A DNA stretch of 64,000 bases from an uncultured Bacilli bacterium. GTDB taxonomy: Bacteria; Bacillota_I; Bacilli_A; ML615J-28; CAG-313. Below, piece after piece: positions 1-8,538 of this stretch (its first letter is position 1; every line of letters starts with the position of its first letter). The stretch covers positions 34,043 to 98,042 of the forward strand of contig CAKPBI010000007.1 in NCBI GenBank assembly GCA_934140285.1, written 5' to 3'. The position numbers and the translations under genes are program-made. The notes beneath the pieces are model-generated. The model worked only from the letters and a program-made list of their open reading frames with translations. It was not told where the DNA came from and did not search any database.

Positions 1-78
1 CGACGCACTTCGATTTTCTAGGGGAGTTTGTGCTATTAATTCTTTGGGTAAATAATAATCAAATTCATCTACTTTCAA
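1..78 (-). CDS. queA: S-adenosylmethionine:tRNA ribosyltransferase-isomerase, N-terminal fragment cut by window edge
   Basis: Only the first 26 codons lie in the window. They read from a TTG start and contain the family's N-terminal signature (VDEFDYYLPKELIAQ, then TPLENR). QueA transfers and isomerises the ribosyl part of SAM onto preQ1 in tRNA to make epoxyqueuosine. An AGGTGG ribosome-binding site sits 7 bases before the TTG, which overlaps the TGA stop of ruvB (TTGA), so the two are translationally coupled. ruvA-ruvB-queA neighbourhoods are common in Firmicutes. Confidence 0.9.
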   Translation of the reverse strand, partial: MKVDEFDYYLPKELIAQTPLENRSAS

Positions 79-1097
79 AATAATCCACCTCTTTTTATTC
101 CTAAGTGTGTGTATGCTTTATCAGTTGCGACTCTTCCGCGGTGAGTCCTAATGATGAAACCTTCTTGTAAAAGATATGGTTCATTAACATCTTCTAAAGT
201 TACAGTTTCTTCCGAGATTGTTGAAGCTAAAGCTTCAATACCAGCAGGACCACCATTAAATCTTTCAATTAAACAGTTTAGATATTTACGATCCGTAATA
301 TCAAGTCCAGCCTTATCAATATCCATTTTATTTAAAGCATAATTTGTAATTTCTTTGGTAATATGGTTGAGACCTTGATATTGAGCAAAATCTCTAATTC
401 TTCTAAACAAGCGATTAGCAATACGAGGGGTTCCTCTTGATCTTTTTGCAAGTTCAATCGTGGCATCTTCATCGATAGAAAATCCTAAGATTTTTGATGT
501 TCTTTTGATAATAGTCGCAAGCTCTTCAGTTGTATAATATTTTAATTGATGAACAATACCAAAACGATCTCGCATTGGAGCTGTTAAATCGCCAAATCTA
601 GTTGTAGCCCCAACAAGGGTAAATGGTTGTAAGTCAATTCTTAGAGTCATTGCATTAGTGTCTTTCCCCATCACAATGTCAATGGCATAGTCTTCCATTG
701 CTGAATAAAGGATTTCTTCAATAACTTTAGGGATTCGATGAATTTCATCAATAAATAATATATCCCCAGGTTCTAATGATGAAAGAATAGCCGCAAGATC
801 ACCTGGTCTTGAAAGTGCAGGACCAGTTGTTACTTTTAAGTTTGTTGACATTTCGTTGGCGATGATATTCGCAAGTGTCGTTTTTCCAAGTCCTGGAGGA
901 CCATATAGTAATACATGATCTAGGCTTTCATGTCTTTCTTTCGCCGTTGTAATAAATATTGACATCATTTCTTTGATTTCATCTTGTCCTACATATTCTG
1001 ATAAATAACGGGGACGAACGGTTGTTTCAAATTCATCACCATCTATTTGTTTTTTATCCATGATGTTTTCCAAAAAACTCACCCTTTCCTTTTGCAT
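75..1097 (-). CDS. ruvB: Holliday junction branch migration ATPase RuvB
   Basis: RuvB is the hexameric AAA+ motor that, with RuvA, drives branch migration of Holliday junctions. The 340-residue frame shows Walker A GPPGLGKT (about 66-73), Walker B ILFIDEIH (113-120), the LTAPMRDRFG arginine-finger/sensor region (171-180) and the C-terminal winged helix ending in EGFIIRTHRGR. Length is normal for the family. The start is uncertain: the first ATG (1097) lies inside the ruvA promoter, and GTG (codon 6), TTG (codon 9) or ATG (codon 13, at 1061) follow the purine-rich AAAGGAAAGGGTGAG more naturally. It is divergent from ruvA, which is unusual because the two are normally one operon, and overlaps queA by 4 bases. 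Confidence 0.96.
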   Translation of the reverse strand: MQKERVSFLENIMDKKQIDGDEFETTVRPRYLSEYVGQDEIKEMMSIFITTAKERHESLDHVLLYGPPGLGKTTLANIIANEMSTNLKVTTGPALSRPGDLAAILSSLEPGDILFIDEIHRIPKVIEEILYSAMEDYAIDIVMGKDTNAMTLRIDLQPFTLVGATTRFGDLTAPMRDRFGIVHQLKYYTTEELATIIKRTSKILGFSIDEDATIELAKRSRGTPRIANRLFRRIRDFAQYQGLNHITKEITNYALNKMDIDKAGLDITDRKYLNCLIERFNGGPAGIEALASTISEETVTLEDVNEPYLLQEGFIIRTHRGRVATDKAYTHLGIKRGGLF

Positions 1098-1120
1098 TTT
1101 TTTATCTTTTATGCTATAAT
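1092..1120 (+). promoter_or_regulatory. ruvA promoter
   Basis: TTGCAT (1092-1097), a 17-bp spacer and TATAAT (1115-1120) with an extended-10 TG at 1112-1113. It lies 23 bases before the ruvA start and overlaps the longest possible ruvB start. Confidence 0.75.
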
Positions 1121-1143
1121 CTACTCATAAATGAGGTGTTTAT

Positions 1144-1716
1144 ATGTATAGTTATTTTAAAGGTACCATCACTGAAGTGTGTGCAACCCACATTACTGTT
1201 GAATGTAATAATATCGGATATTTAGTTAAAGTCCCTAATCCATTTTCTTTTGAACTTGGTTCAACTAAGACCGTTTATGTTTATCAGAATGTTCGTGAAG
1301 ATGCAATTGAACTATTTGGTTTTAGTTCAGCTGATGAAAAGAAAATGTTTATCAGCTTAATTAGCGTAAAAGGACTTGGACCAAAGGGCGCTCTTGCCAT
1401 TCTTGCTTCTTCTGATGTTTTAGAAATAGTTAAAGCCTTAGATGATAGTAATGCTAAATTCTTTACTAGTTTTCCAGGAATTGGAGCTAAACTAAGTCAA
1501 CAAATTATTCTAGATTTAAAAGGCAAAGTTGACTTTACAGCTGAAGGTACAAATCCAACATTATCAGAAAAGTTAGAAAATGTTGGTGTAGCTCTTAAGG
1601 CTTTAGGATATAGTAATACCGAAATTAAAGGTGTCTTAAAACAACTTAAAATTGATGATTCTGTCGAATTAAAAGATGCTGTTAAGATGGCTTTAAGAAT
1701 TCTTAAAAAAGTTTGA
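1144..1716 (+). CDS. ruvA: Holliday junction DNA-binding protein RuvA
   Basis: RuvA tetramers bind the four-way junction and load RuvB. The 190-residue protein has the N-terminal OB-fold (about 1-62, FKGTITEV start and ELFGF end), two helix-hairpin-helix motifs (KGLGPKGALAI at 76-86 and FPGIGAKLSQQI at 110-121) and the small C-terminal RuvB-binding domain (about 143-190). GAGGT precedes the ATG by 7 bases. It stands alone on the plus strand with its own promoter and terminator, back to back with ruvB. The ORF ends in TGA, one of several indications that TGA is a stop codon here. Confidence 0.97.
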   Translation: MYSYFKGTITEVCATHITVECNNIGYLVKVPNPFSFELGSTKTVYVYQNVREDAIELFGFSSADEKKMFISLISVKGLGPKGALAILASSDVLEIVKALDDSNAKFFTSFPGIGAKLSQQIILDLKGKVDFTAEGTNPTLSEKLENVGVALKALGYSNTEIKGVLKQLKIDDSVELKDAVKMALRILKKV

Positions 1717-1783
1717 TTCTTTTATTATTATACACTATTTTTATTAAAAATTAAATCTTTTTACATTATATAAAAATTAAGAT

Positions 1784-1820
1784 ACGATTATAGTTTTATT
1801 CTGTAATCGTGTTTTTATTT
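1784..1820 (+). terminator. ruvA terminator
   Basis: A 10-bp stem (1784-1793 with 1801-1810, one T-G pair) and 7-base loop, followed by GTTTTTATTTG. About 70 bases after the ruvA stop. Confidence 0.75.
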
Positions 1821-1831
1821 GCTATTTTTTT

Positions 1832-1863
1832 AAAAAAAGAGACCTCCTAAATTCGGAAGCCTC
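1832..1863 (-). terminator. ffh operon terminator
   Basis: On the minus strand GAGGCTTCC and GGAGGTCTC pair (9 bp with two G-T pairs) around a 7-base loop, then seven Ts. The hairpin overlaps the last codons and the TAG stop of ffh. Confidence 0.75.
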
Positions 1864-3253
1864 CTTTATTTTTTCCTTTTCCTTTTTTCGTTTTTGGTTT
1901 CATCATTGGCATTGGAGCTTGTCCCTTAGATACCTTTTCTAAGTGTTCTTCGTCCATTCCCATTAAGCCTTGCATTTGTTTTTTCATTTCTTCAAAGCGT
2001 TTAGTTAAGTTATTAATTTCTTGATAACTACGGCCTGAACCACGTACTAAACGAGACTTACGTGAATGACTTTTATTAATTAAATCTGGGTTAGCTCTTT
2101 CTTCTTTAGTCATAGAACCAATTATAGCCTCAATAAAGGTAAATTGTTTATCATCAATATTTAAGTTTCTGATTTTTGCACCCATACCAGGAATTAAGCC
2201 AAGTAATCCCTTTAAAGACCCCATTTTTTTGATAGTCTTAATTTGTTCTAAGAAATCATTGTAATTAAATACTCCTTTTTGTAGGCGTTCTGCCATCTTT
2301 AATGCAGCATTTTCATCAATATTTTCTGTTGCTTTTTCAATGAAACTTAAGACATCACCCATTCCAAGAATACGCTTAGCCATTCTATCAGGATGGAATA
2401 CTTCAATTTGATCTAGTTTTTCACCAATACCAACAAACTTGATTGGAATGTTTGTCATATATCTGATTGAAAGGGCAGCACCACCTCTAGTGTCACTATC
2501 AAGTTTAGTAAGTAGACAGCCTGTTACATCTAGTTTTTGGTGGAAGGTTGTTGCGACATTAACCGCATCTTGACCTGTCATGGCATCAACTGTTAGTAAT
2601 ATTTCATCAGGATGAGAAATTTCTTTTATATCCACTAGTTCTTGCATTAGGGCTTCATCAATTTGAAGACGACCAGCAGTATCAATCATTACAAGATTGT
2701 AGTTGTTAAGTTTAGCATATTCTAAGGCTTTTTGAACAATAACTTGTGGTCTTGTTAAAATGCCCATTTGGAATACTTCAATATTTAGTTGCTTTCCAAG
2801 TTGAACTAATTGATTGATTGCGGCAGGACGATAGATATCCGCTGCAACCATCAATGGACGCATGTTATTGTTTTTTCTCAAGTATTGAGCTAACTTTCCA
2901 ACATGAGTTGTTTTACCACTACCTTGAAGACCAACTACCAAGACAACACTCATTCCTGATTTCTTTAAATTAATTGGTACGGCTTCTTCGCCCATTAATT
3001 TAACTAATTCTTCATATACGATTTTTACTACTTGATCACCAGGAGTTAGTGATTTGAGAACTCTTTCACCAACAGCTTTTTCTTTTACGTCCGTAATAAA
3101 TTGTTTAACTATTTTGTAGTTTACATCAGCTTCAAGTAAAGAAACACGTATTTCACGCATCGCTTCATCAATATCTTTTTCATTAAGTTTCCCACGTCCA
3201 GTAAGACGTCTTAACGACATTTGTATTCGTTCTGATAAACTTTCAAATGGCAT
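1847..3253 (-). CDS. ffh: Signal recognition particle GTPase Ffh
   Basis: Ffh is the protein subunit of the signal recognition particle. It binds signal peptides on the ribosome and, with 4.5S RNA, docks to FtsY. The 468-residue product has the N domain (1-90), the G domain with P-loop GLQGSGKT (108-115), the VMIDTAGRLQ G3 motif and TKLDSDTRGG, and a C-terminal M domain with the RNA-binding SRLVRGSGRS motif, methionine-rich helices and a basic tail. It is the last gene of ftsY-ylxM-ffh, 3 bases downstream of ylxM, and ends in a terminator. This is the usual ylxM-ffh pairing of Firmicutes with ftsY directly upstream. No 4.5S RNA gene was recognised in the window. Confidence 0.97.
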   Translation of the reverse strand: MPFESLSERIQMSLRRLTGRGKLNEKDIDEAMREIRVSLLEADVNYKIVKQFITDVKEKAVGERVLKSLTPGDQVVKIVYEELVKLMGEEAVPINLKKSGMSVVLVVGLQGSGKTTHVGKLAQYLRKNNNMRPLMVAADIYRPAAINQLVQLGKQLNIEVFQMGILTRPQVIVQKALEYAKLNNYNLVMIDTAGRLQIDEALMQELVDIKEISHPDEILLTVDAMTGQDAVNVATTFHQKLDVTGCLLTKLDSDTRGGAALSIRYMTNIPIKFVGIGEKLDQIEVFHPDRMAKRILGMGDVLSFIEKATENIDENAALKMAERLQKGVFNYNDFLEQIKTIKKMGSLKGLLGLIPGMGAKIRNLNIDDKQFTFIEAIIGSMTKEERANPDLINKSHSRKSRLVRGSGRSYQEINNLTKRFEEMKKQMQGLMGMDEEHLEKVSKGQAPMPMMKPKTKKGKGKNKGGFRI

Positions 3254-3256
3254 TTT

Positions 3257-3577
3257 CTACTCCATTTCTCTAATTTCTTCAATGATCTTTTGACCATCTT
3301 CATTAGTATATTTTTTTAATTCATCTAATTTAATATTTAGTTTTTTGTTATATTCATAAAGATGTAATTTATCTTCATATTCTTCTAATTTTTGTACTAC
3401 TTTTTTTAAAGTATCCCAAACAGCATTTCGACTAACATTTAGTTCTTCAGCAATTTCACTTAAACTATAATCAAGAATATAATAATTTTCAAACATTAGC
3501 TGTTGCTTGTCAGTTAGTAGGTTTTGATAGATACCATAAAGTACATTATAGGTTTCTTTTTTTTCAAGATCATTCAT
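3257..3577 (-). CDS. ylxM: YlxM-type DNA-binding/SRP accessory protein
   Basis: A small helix-turn-helix protein of the UPF0122/YlxM family, encoded next to ffh in many Firmicutes and reported to affect SRP function in streptococci. The HTH is visible in ILDYSLSEIAEELNVSRNA. The frame is open upstream to 3613, but GGAG at about 9 bases before the ATG at 3577 favours starting at MNDLEKKE. That start still overlaps the end of ftsY by 8 bases, which fits translational coupling. Its length (about 106 residues) is typical. Role is inferred from family and position only. Confidence 0.88.
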   Translation of the reverse strand: MNDLEKKETYNVLYGIYQNLLTDKQQLMFENYYILDYSLSEIAEELNVSRNAVWDTLKKVVQKLEEYEDKLHLYEYNKKLNIKLDELKKYTNEDGQKIIEEIREME

Positions 3578-4553
3578 CTTCATCTTCTCCATCGGTTGCG
3601 ATGAATAATCCACTTATGTAATCTTCTAAATCAAAATACTCTAAATCTTCCATCTTTTCACCTAAGCCAACCATCTTGATAGGAATATTATATTTATCTC
3701 TTATCGCAAGAACAATTCCACCTTTACTTGTTCCGTCAAGTTTAGTTAGAATAACACCGGTAACCTTAGTAGCTTCTAGGAAGGCCTCAGCTTGAGATAA
3801 ACCATTTTGACCTGTTGTTGCATCTATGACAAGTAAAGTTTCTTGAGGAGCACCAACTACTTCTCTAGAGATTACACGATGCATCTTTTCTAGTTCTTTC
3901 ATTAAGTTAACTTTGTTTTGAAGACGACCAGCAGTATCACAAAGTAATACATCATACTTTTCATTTATAGCTTTTTGCGTTGCATCATAAATAACACTAG
4001 ATGGGTCAGAACCACTAACTTTAGTTACAATATCAACGCCAACGCGTTTTGCCCATACTTCTAATTGATCTATTGCACCAGCTCTAAAAGTATCACCAGC
4101 AGCAAGTAAAACTTTCTTTCCTTCTTTTTTTAGGCGGTAAGCTATTTTAGCAATCGTTGTTGTCTTACCAACACCATTTACCCCAACAAATAAGAATACT
4201 GAAAGTCCATTAGGGTTTAGATTTAAATTATTATTTACAACTTCGTTTTTTAAATATAATTCAAACATTTTATCAACAATAATTGGTTGTAATTCCATAG
4301 CATTGCTGATACCTTTTACTCTTTCATCTTCTTTCAATGCATCAATAAATTCAAGAGTTGTTTCTACGCCAATATCTGCCATGATAAATACATCAGTTAA
4401 GTCATCAAATAAATCTTCATCTATTTTATTATGGCCAGATAAAACGGCTTTTAATTTACTTAAAAGTCCATTTCTGGTTTTTTTCATTCCTAAATTATAT
4501 TTATTACTTTTTTCATTTTTTGGTTTCTTTTTAAATATATCAAATAGGCCCAT
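3570..4553 (-). CDS. ftsY: Signal recognition particle receptor FtsY
   Basis: FtsY is the membrane-associated SRP receptor GTPase. The 327-residue protein is a minimal version: MGLFDIFKKK, a short basic linker, then the N domain and G domain with P-loop GVNGVGKT (124-131), LLCDTAGRLQNK and TKLDGTSKGG. The acidic A domain of enterobacterial FtsY is absent, as in many Gram-positives. It starts the ftsY-ylxM-ffh operon, with AGAGGT before the ATG and its own promoter just upstream. All SRP protein components are therefore made from one transcript. Confidence 0.96.
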   Translation of the reverse strand: MGLFDIFKKKPKNEKSNKYNLGMKKTRNGLLSKLKAVLSGHNKIDEDLFDDLTDVFIMADIGVETTLEFIDALKEDERVKGISNAMELQPIIVDKMFELYLKNEVVNNNLNLNPNGLSVFLFVGVNGVGKTTTIAKIAYRLKKEGKKVLLAAGDTFRAGAIDQLEVWAKRVGVDIVTKVSGSDPSSVIYDATQKAINEKYDVLLCDTAGRLQNKVNLMKELEKMHRVISREVVGAPQETLLVIDATTGQNGLSQAEAFLEATKVTGVILTKLDGTSKGGIVLAIRDKYNIPIKMVGLGEKMEDLEYFDLEDYISGLFIATDGEDEDE

Positions 4554-4579
4554 ATTAATACCTCTTTCATCTCTTATTC

Positions 4580-4608
4580 ATTATACTATATTGTTAGTTT
4601 TTTTTCAA
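4580..4608 (-). promoter_or_regulatory. ftsY operon promoter
   Basis: On the minus strand TTGAAA (4608-4603), 17-bp spacer, TATAAT (4585-4580), 26 bases before the ftsY ATG. It lies downstream of the small-RNA terminator at 4630-4654, so ftsY does not depend on that unit. Confidence 0.75.
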
Positions 4609-4617
4609 CAATTTGAA

Positions 4618-4716
4618 TATAAAAGAAAAATCAGGTGGGGGGATACCACCTGATAGGAAGGGATTGTGGAAAACCACAATTTGTAGGGGATATGTGTAAC
4701 ACAAAGTTACACATAT
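4618..4716 (-). ncRNA. Candidate small RNA with three hairpins and C-rich loops
   Basis: No ORF fits here, yet the segment is a complete transcription unit: a promoter at 4717-4745, three consecutive perfect hairpins, and a T-tract. Read on the minus strand, hairpin 1 is an 11-bp stem (4716-4706 with 4700-4690), hairpin 2 is CCACAAT/ATTGTGG (4680-4663), and hairpin 3 is ATCAGGTGG/CCACCTGAT (4654-4630) followed by TTTTTCTTTTAT, which makes it a terminator. The unpaired linkers and the last loop are C-rich (ATCCCCTAC, CCCTTCCTAT, TATCCCC), the pattern of Gram-positive sRNAs that pair with Shine-Dalgarno sequences. The predicted start (about 4710) lies inside the first arm of hairpin 1, so that palindrome may instead be an operator. 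Family unknown. Confidence 0.55.
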
Positions 4717-4745
4717 AGTATAACACAAAAAAAAGAAAAATGCAA
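4717..4745 (-). promoter_or_regulatory. Promoter of the candidate small RNA
   Basis: TTGCAT (4745-4740), 17-bp spacer, TATACT (4722-4717) with an extended TG before it. It is embedded in the topA terminator and points into the three-hairpin unit. Confidence 0.7.
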
Positions 4746-4756
4746 GCATTTTTCTT
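4725..4756 (-). terminator. topA terminator
   Basis: AAGAAAAATG and CATTTTTCTT pair (4756-4733) around a 4-base loop, followed on the minus strand by eight Ts. It starts 18 bases after the topA stop. Confidence 0.8.
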
Positions 4757-4773
4757 AAATTTTCGACTTTTTT

Positions 4774-6897
4774 TTAAATATTTTTTTTAGGTTTTGCAAA
4801 TCTTACCTTATGAAGGGCTTCATTGGTCTTACAATGTTCATTTCCACAGCGTATTGTACCATTATCATTGATCATTGGGGAGCCACAAACCTCACATTTT
4901 TCAGCTAGAGGAATGCCAGAGTATGTCGTTTTACATTGTGGGAAGCGACTACATGCATAGAATTTTTGACCTTTTGATCTTCCTCTTGCACTAACTCTTT
5001 CGACTATTTCACCTTCACCACATACTGGACAAACAACACCTGTTGAAACGACTTCTTTCTTTTCTTTCTTTTTGATAAATTTACAATGTGGATATCCCGA
5101 GCACGCAGTAAATTCTCCAAATGGACCTCTTCTGATTATTAATGGAAGACCACATACAGGACAGAATTCATCAGTCTTTTTTGGATAAATCTTAACCATG
5201 TTATCTCTTGCATTTTCAATCATTGGAGCAAATACATCATAGAACTTTCTTAGTTCTTCATACCATACCGCTTGTCCTTCCGCAATCTTATCTAAGGTGT
5301 TTTCCATATCTGCCGTATATTTAACATTAATAATATCACTAAAGAATAGTTCTAATTGTTCAATCGTAAGACGGCCTTGGGCAGTTGGTACGAAAGTACG
5401 TTTATCCATAGTCACATAACCTCTGGCACGAAGGGTTTCCATCGTTAGAGCATATGTAGAAGGACGACCAATTCCTAGTTCTTCCATCTTTCTGATTAAA
5501 CGAGCTTCAGTATAACGATAAGGAGGAGTAGTAAACTTTTGTTCTTTTTGAACTCCTGTACAATTTAATTCTTCATCAAGATTAAATTCAGGAAGTTTAT
5601 CTATTTTTTCTTCATTATCAAGATTTGATTCTTCATAGATTGTTAAGAAACCATCAAATATTGTTTTTTCACCATTTAGGTTGAAGATATAGCCATTATT
5701 ATTAATATCAATTGTTGTATTTTCAATACTTGCATCTGCCATTAATGATGCTAAAGCACGGTTATATATTAAGGAATATAACTTGTATTCATCAGCTGCT
5801 AAATATCTTTTAATGCTTTCTGGGGTTCTTTCAAGATTAGTTGGTCGAATTGCTTCATGGGCATCTTGAACATTCTTTCCCTTAGTTGGGGCTTTCTTAA
5901 TACCTTTATAGTATTTTTCACCATACTTTTCAATAATAAAAGTTTTAGCCTTTGCTAAGAATTCATCTGACAAACGAACTGAGTCCGTACGCATATAAGT
6001 TATTAAACCTACTCGCTCTTTGCCAAGTTCGATACCTTCATATAGCTTTTGAGCAATACTCATTACTCGTTTAGCATTATAATTAAATTTAATGCTGGCA
6101 TCTTGTTGTAAAGTTGAAGTAATAAATGGAGGTTTAGAGGCACGAGGGTGAACTTTCTTAGTAATGTTGGTTACAGTATATGTTCCACCTTCTAGATGTT
6201 TGATAATTTCATCAGCTTGTTCTTCAGTTTTGACATCTACCTTACCTTCAGTAGTTCCAACAAATTTTGCTTTTAATTCATAATTGGTATGAGCAACTTG
6301 TTTTTCAATGGTTGCGAAAATATCCCAATATTCTGTTTTATCAAAATCTTCAATCTCTTTTTCACGTTCAACAATTAACTTTAATGCAACAGATTGAACA
6401 CGACCTGCTGACTTAGAGCCAATTTTTTGTTGTAACAATCCCGACAAACGGAATCCAATGATACGATCAAGAATTCTTCTTGATTCTTGAGAATGCACTA
6501 AATTCATATCAATTTGACGATCATTTTGAATTGCTCTAATAATTGCTGTTTTTGTTATTTCATTGAAGACAATACGTGATACTTTTTTATCTGGTAGTCC
6601 TAAAACTTGACTTAAATGCCAGCTTATGGCTTCTCCTTCACGGTCGGGGTCGGTTGCAAGGTATACATGTTCTGCATTTTCTGAGTCAATCTTTAACTGT
6701 TTTACAACTTCCATTTTGTCTTGTAAAATGGAATATTCTGGTTGAAAGTTGTTTTCAATATCAACTCCAAATCCACCTTTGCCTTTAATCTTTAGGTCAC
6801 GGATATGACCTAGACTAGAGTCAACTTTATATTCTTCACCTAAATATCCAGCGATAGTTTTACATTTAGCAGGAGATTCTACGATTAACAATTTCAT
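4774..6897 (-). CDS. topA: DNA topoisomerase I
   Basis: Type IA topoisomerase that relaxes negative supercoils through a 5'-phosphotyrosine. Visible are the N-terminal Toprim domain (KLLIVESPAKCKTI, then ATDPDREGEAIS), the active-site motif GLITYMRTDS with the catalytic tyrosine, LGIGRPSTYA, and three C-terminal four-cysteine zinc ribbons (CPVC...CSGYPHC, CPVC...CSRFPQC, CEVC...CGNEHC). The frame is open to a GTG at 6906, but AGAGGTG stands 6 bases before the ATG at 6897 and homologues begin with that methionine, giving 707 residues. It is monocistronic with its own consensus promoter and terminator. Confidence 0.97.
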   Translation of the reverse strand: MKLLIVESPAKCKTIAGYLGEEYKVDSSLGHIRDLKIKGKGGFGVDIENNFQPEYSILQDKMEVVKQLKIDSENAEHVYLATDPDREGEAISWHLSQVLGLPDKKVSRIVFNEITKTAIIRAIQNDRQIDMNLVHSQESRRILDRIIGFRLSGLLQQKIGSKSAGRVQSVALKLIVEREKEIEDFDKTEYWDIFATIEKQVAHTNYELKAKFVGTTEGKVDVKTEEQADEIIKHLEGGTYTVTNITKKVHPRASKPPFITSTLQQDASIKFNYNAKRVMSIAQKLYEGIELGKERVGLITYMRTDSVRLSDEFLAKAKTFIIEKYGEKYYKGIKKAPTKGKNVQDAHEAIRPTNLERTPESIKRYLAADEYKLYSLIYNRALASLMADASIENTTIDINNNGYIFNLNGEKTIFDGFLTIYEESNLDNEEKIDKLPEFNLDEELNCTGVQKEQKFTTPPYRYTEARLIRKMEELGIGRPSTYALTMETLRARGYVTMDKRTFVPTAQGRLTIEQLELFFSDIINVKYTADMENTLDKIAEGQAVWYEELRKFYDVFAPMIENARDNMVKIYPKKTDEFCPVCGLPLIIRRGPFGEFTACSGYPHCKFIKKKEKKEVVSTGVVCPVCGEGEIVERVSARGRSKGQKFYACSRFPQCKTTYSGIPLAEKCEVCGSPMINDNGTIRCGNEHCKTNEALHKVRFAKPKKNI

Positions 6898-6923
6898 TTT
6901 TTTCACCTCTAATTTTTACTTGC

Positions 6924-6952
6924 ATTATATCATTAAGATTTTAAATTGTCAA
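6924..6952 (-). promoter_or_regulatory. topA promoter
   Basis: A full consensus sigma-A promoter: TTGACA (6952-6947), 17-bp spacer, TATAAT (6929-6924), 26 bases before the topA ATG. Confidence 0.85.
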
Positions 6953-6974
6953 AGAAAACGAAAAAAGAAAAAGC

Positions 6975-6999
6975 AATTATTTGATAGGAAAACCTATCA
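6975..6999 (-). terminator. Weak hairpin downstream of rnhB
   Basis: TGATAGG and CCTATCA pair (6982-6999) around AAAA. On the minus strand only a broken T-tract follows, so termination of the lepB-rbgA-rnhB transcript here is plausible but not certain. Confidence 0.4.
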
Positions 7000-7049
7000 G
7001 TTAAATGCTCTTCTTTATATTTTGTACTTAATTTACTTACTTTGTCGAA

Positions 7050-7700
7050 TTATAAAAGTTTTTGTTGTTCATACTGAGGATGCAATTTTTCGATGGCTTT
7101 TTTAACTGGTCCATATGTTTTTCGGTGGACTTCCGTTACTCCATATTTTAATAATGCTTCTCTATGAACTTTGGTTGGATAACCTTTATTTTTTTTGAAA
7201 CCATATTCTGGATATATCTTATCAAGTTCATCCATGTAGTTATCTCTTGCGACCTTTGCGACAATGCTTGCACAAGCAATCATAAAACTTTTTGCATCAC
7301 CTTTAATAATAGAAGCATGAGGAATATCAAAATCAAGTGGCATGGCATCTATTAAGACATAATCAGGTTTTATTTTAATTTCTTCTAAAGTTTGAAGCAT
7401 GGCCTTTTTGGTTGCTTCATAGATATTAATTTCATCAATTACTTTTTCATCAATAAAGACTGTCGCAACAGCAATCGCATTGTCAAGAATTATTTGATTG
7501 AATTCAAGTCTTTTCTTTAGAGATACTTGTTTTGAATCAGTAATTCCTTCTACATAAAAGCCTTTGGGCATTATAACACATGAGGCAACGACAGGTCCTG
7601 CAAGTGGTCCTCTACCTACTTCATCAATTCCTGCTACATATTCATAGCCTTCATTGTATAACGCTTGTTCATACTGATAATTATCAATTATTTTCTTCAT
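7050..7700 (-). CDS. rnhB: Ribonuclease HII
   Basis: RNase HII cleaves RNA-DNA hybrids and single ribonucleotides embedded in DNA. The 216-residue protein has GIDEVGRGPLAGPVV (catalytic Asp-Glu at about 25-26), YVLIDAMPL with the third acidic residue, and VARDNYMDELD with the fourth, followed by the GYPTKVHREAL and HRKTYGPVK motifs that distinguish RnhB from RnhC. Its start overlaps the end of rbgA by 17 bases. The rbgA-rnhB order is the same as ylqF-rnhB in Bacillus. Confidence 0.96.
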   Translation of the reverse strand: MKKIIDNYQYEQALYNEGYEYVAGIDEVGRGPLAGPVVASCVIMPKGFYVEGITDSKQVSLKKRLEFNQIILDNAIAVATVFIDEKVIDEINIYEATKKAMLQTLEEIKIKPDYVLIDAMPLDFDIPHASIIKGDAKSFMIACASIVAKVARDNYMDELDKIYPEYGFKKNKGYPTKVHREALLKYGVTEVHRKTYGPVKKAIEKLHPQYEQQKLL

Positions 7701-8538
7701 ATAAAACTCTATCTAATGTAATTTTTCCATACATGTTATTTCTAAATTCTACAAGAATAAACTTAGCGGTTTGATCTAGGTCTAGTTCTTTGTTGTTAAA
7801 ACGGATATTTTCTTTTTCCGCAATTTCTTTTAAAGCACTTAAAGCATCATTTGATAATTTTAAATTATAACGTTTATTTAAGCTTTCTGGATAATACTTA
7901 TTCATAAAATCAATAAACACCATTCCTACCTCATCTAAAGGAAGAATATCATCTTTGATCGCTCCTGTTATCGCAAGATTATACCCGATGTTTTCATTTT
8001 CAAACTTTGACCATAAGACTCCAGGAGTATCAAGTAATTCCACTGATTGGTTGATTCTAATCCATTGTTGATTTTTAGTAACTCCAGGTTTATCACCAAC
8101 CATTGTAGCTTTCTTTCCAACTAAGCCATTTATTAGGGTTGACTTACCAACATTAGGGATTCCTACAATCATGGTTCTAATTGGGCGTGGTTTTAGGCCT
8201 TTTTTCATATCATTTTGTCTTTTTTGAAACATGATGTTTTCAAGTTCTTTTAGAACAAGTTTAATGTCTTTATTAGATCTAGAATCAATCGCAATGGCAG
8301 GTAATGATAATGACTTATAGTAATTAAGCCATTTTGTAGTTTCCATATCATCTGCTTTATCTTTTTTATTTAAAACATATAATGTTCTTTTATTTTGAAG
8401 CATCTTCTTTAATTCAGGATTAAAAGATGAACGAGGAATTCTTGCGTCTAGTAAGACAATTACAACATCAACTAGTTTTATTTTTCCATTTATTTCTCTT
8501 ATGGCCTTGGCCATATGTCCAGGATACCATTGAATCAT
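7684..8538 (-). CDS. rbgA: Ribosome biogenesis GTPase RbgA (YlqF)
   Basis: Circularly permuted GTPase needed for late assembly of the 50S subunit. The start MIQWYPGHMAKA is the family hallmark. Motifs appear in permuted order: NKKDKAD (G4) near residue 60, then GIPNVGKSTLING (G1) and LDTPGVLW (G3). The frame is open to 8559, but the ATG at 8538 gives the hallmark N terminus and a 4-base ATGA overlap with the lepB stop. The C terminus carries the helical RNA-binding domain. It is part of the operon running from 12392 to 7050. Confidence 0.95.
   Translation of the reverse strand: MIQWYPGHMAKAIREINGKIKLVDVVIVLLDARIPRSSFNPELKKMLQNKRTLYVLNKKDKADDMETTKWLNYYKSLSLPAIAIDSRSNKDIKLVLKELENIMFQKRQNDMKKGLKPRPIRTMIVGIPNVGKSTLINGLVGKKATMVGDKPGVTKNQQWIRINQSVELLDTPGVLWSKFENENIGYNLAITGAIKDDILPLDEVGMVFIDFMNKYYPESLNKRYNLKLSNDALSALKEIAEKENIRFNNKELDLDQTAKFILVEFRNNMYGKITLDRVLYEENN

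Noticed and set aside
75..1716. Use of the Mycoplasma genetic code (TGA as tryptophan)
   Set aside because: ruvA, ruvB and lepB end at TGA at the family's normal length, and tryptophan is written TGG throughout.
4303..4653. Plus-strand ORFs opposite ftsY and many similar antisense ORFs of 60-170 codons across the window, including 36714-37364 and 41924-42421
   Set aside because: They lie fully on the opposite strand of well-supported genes, lack ribosome-binding sites, and have compositions expected of the complement of AT-rich coding DNA or of Cys/His repeats.
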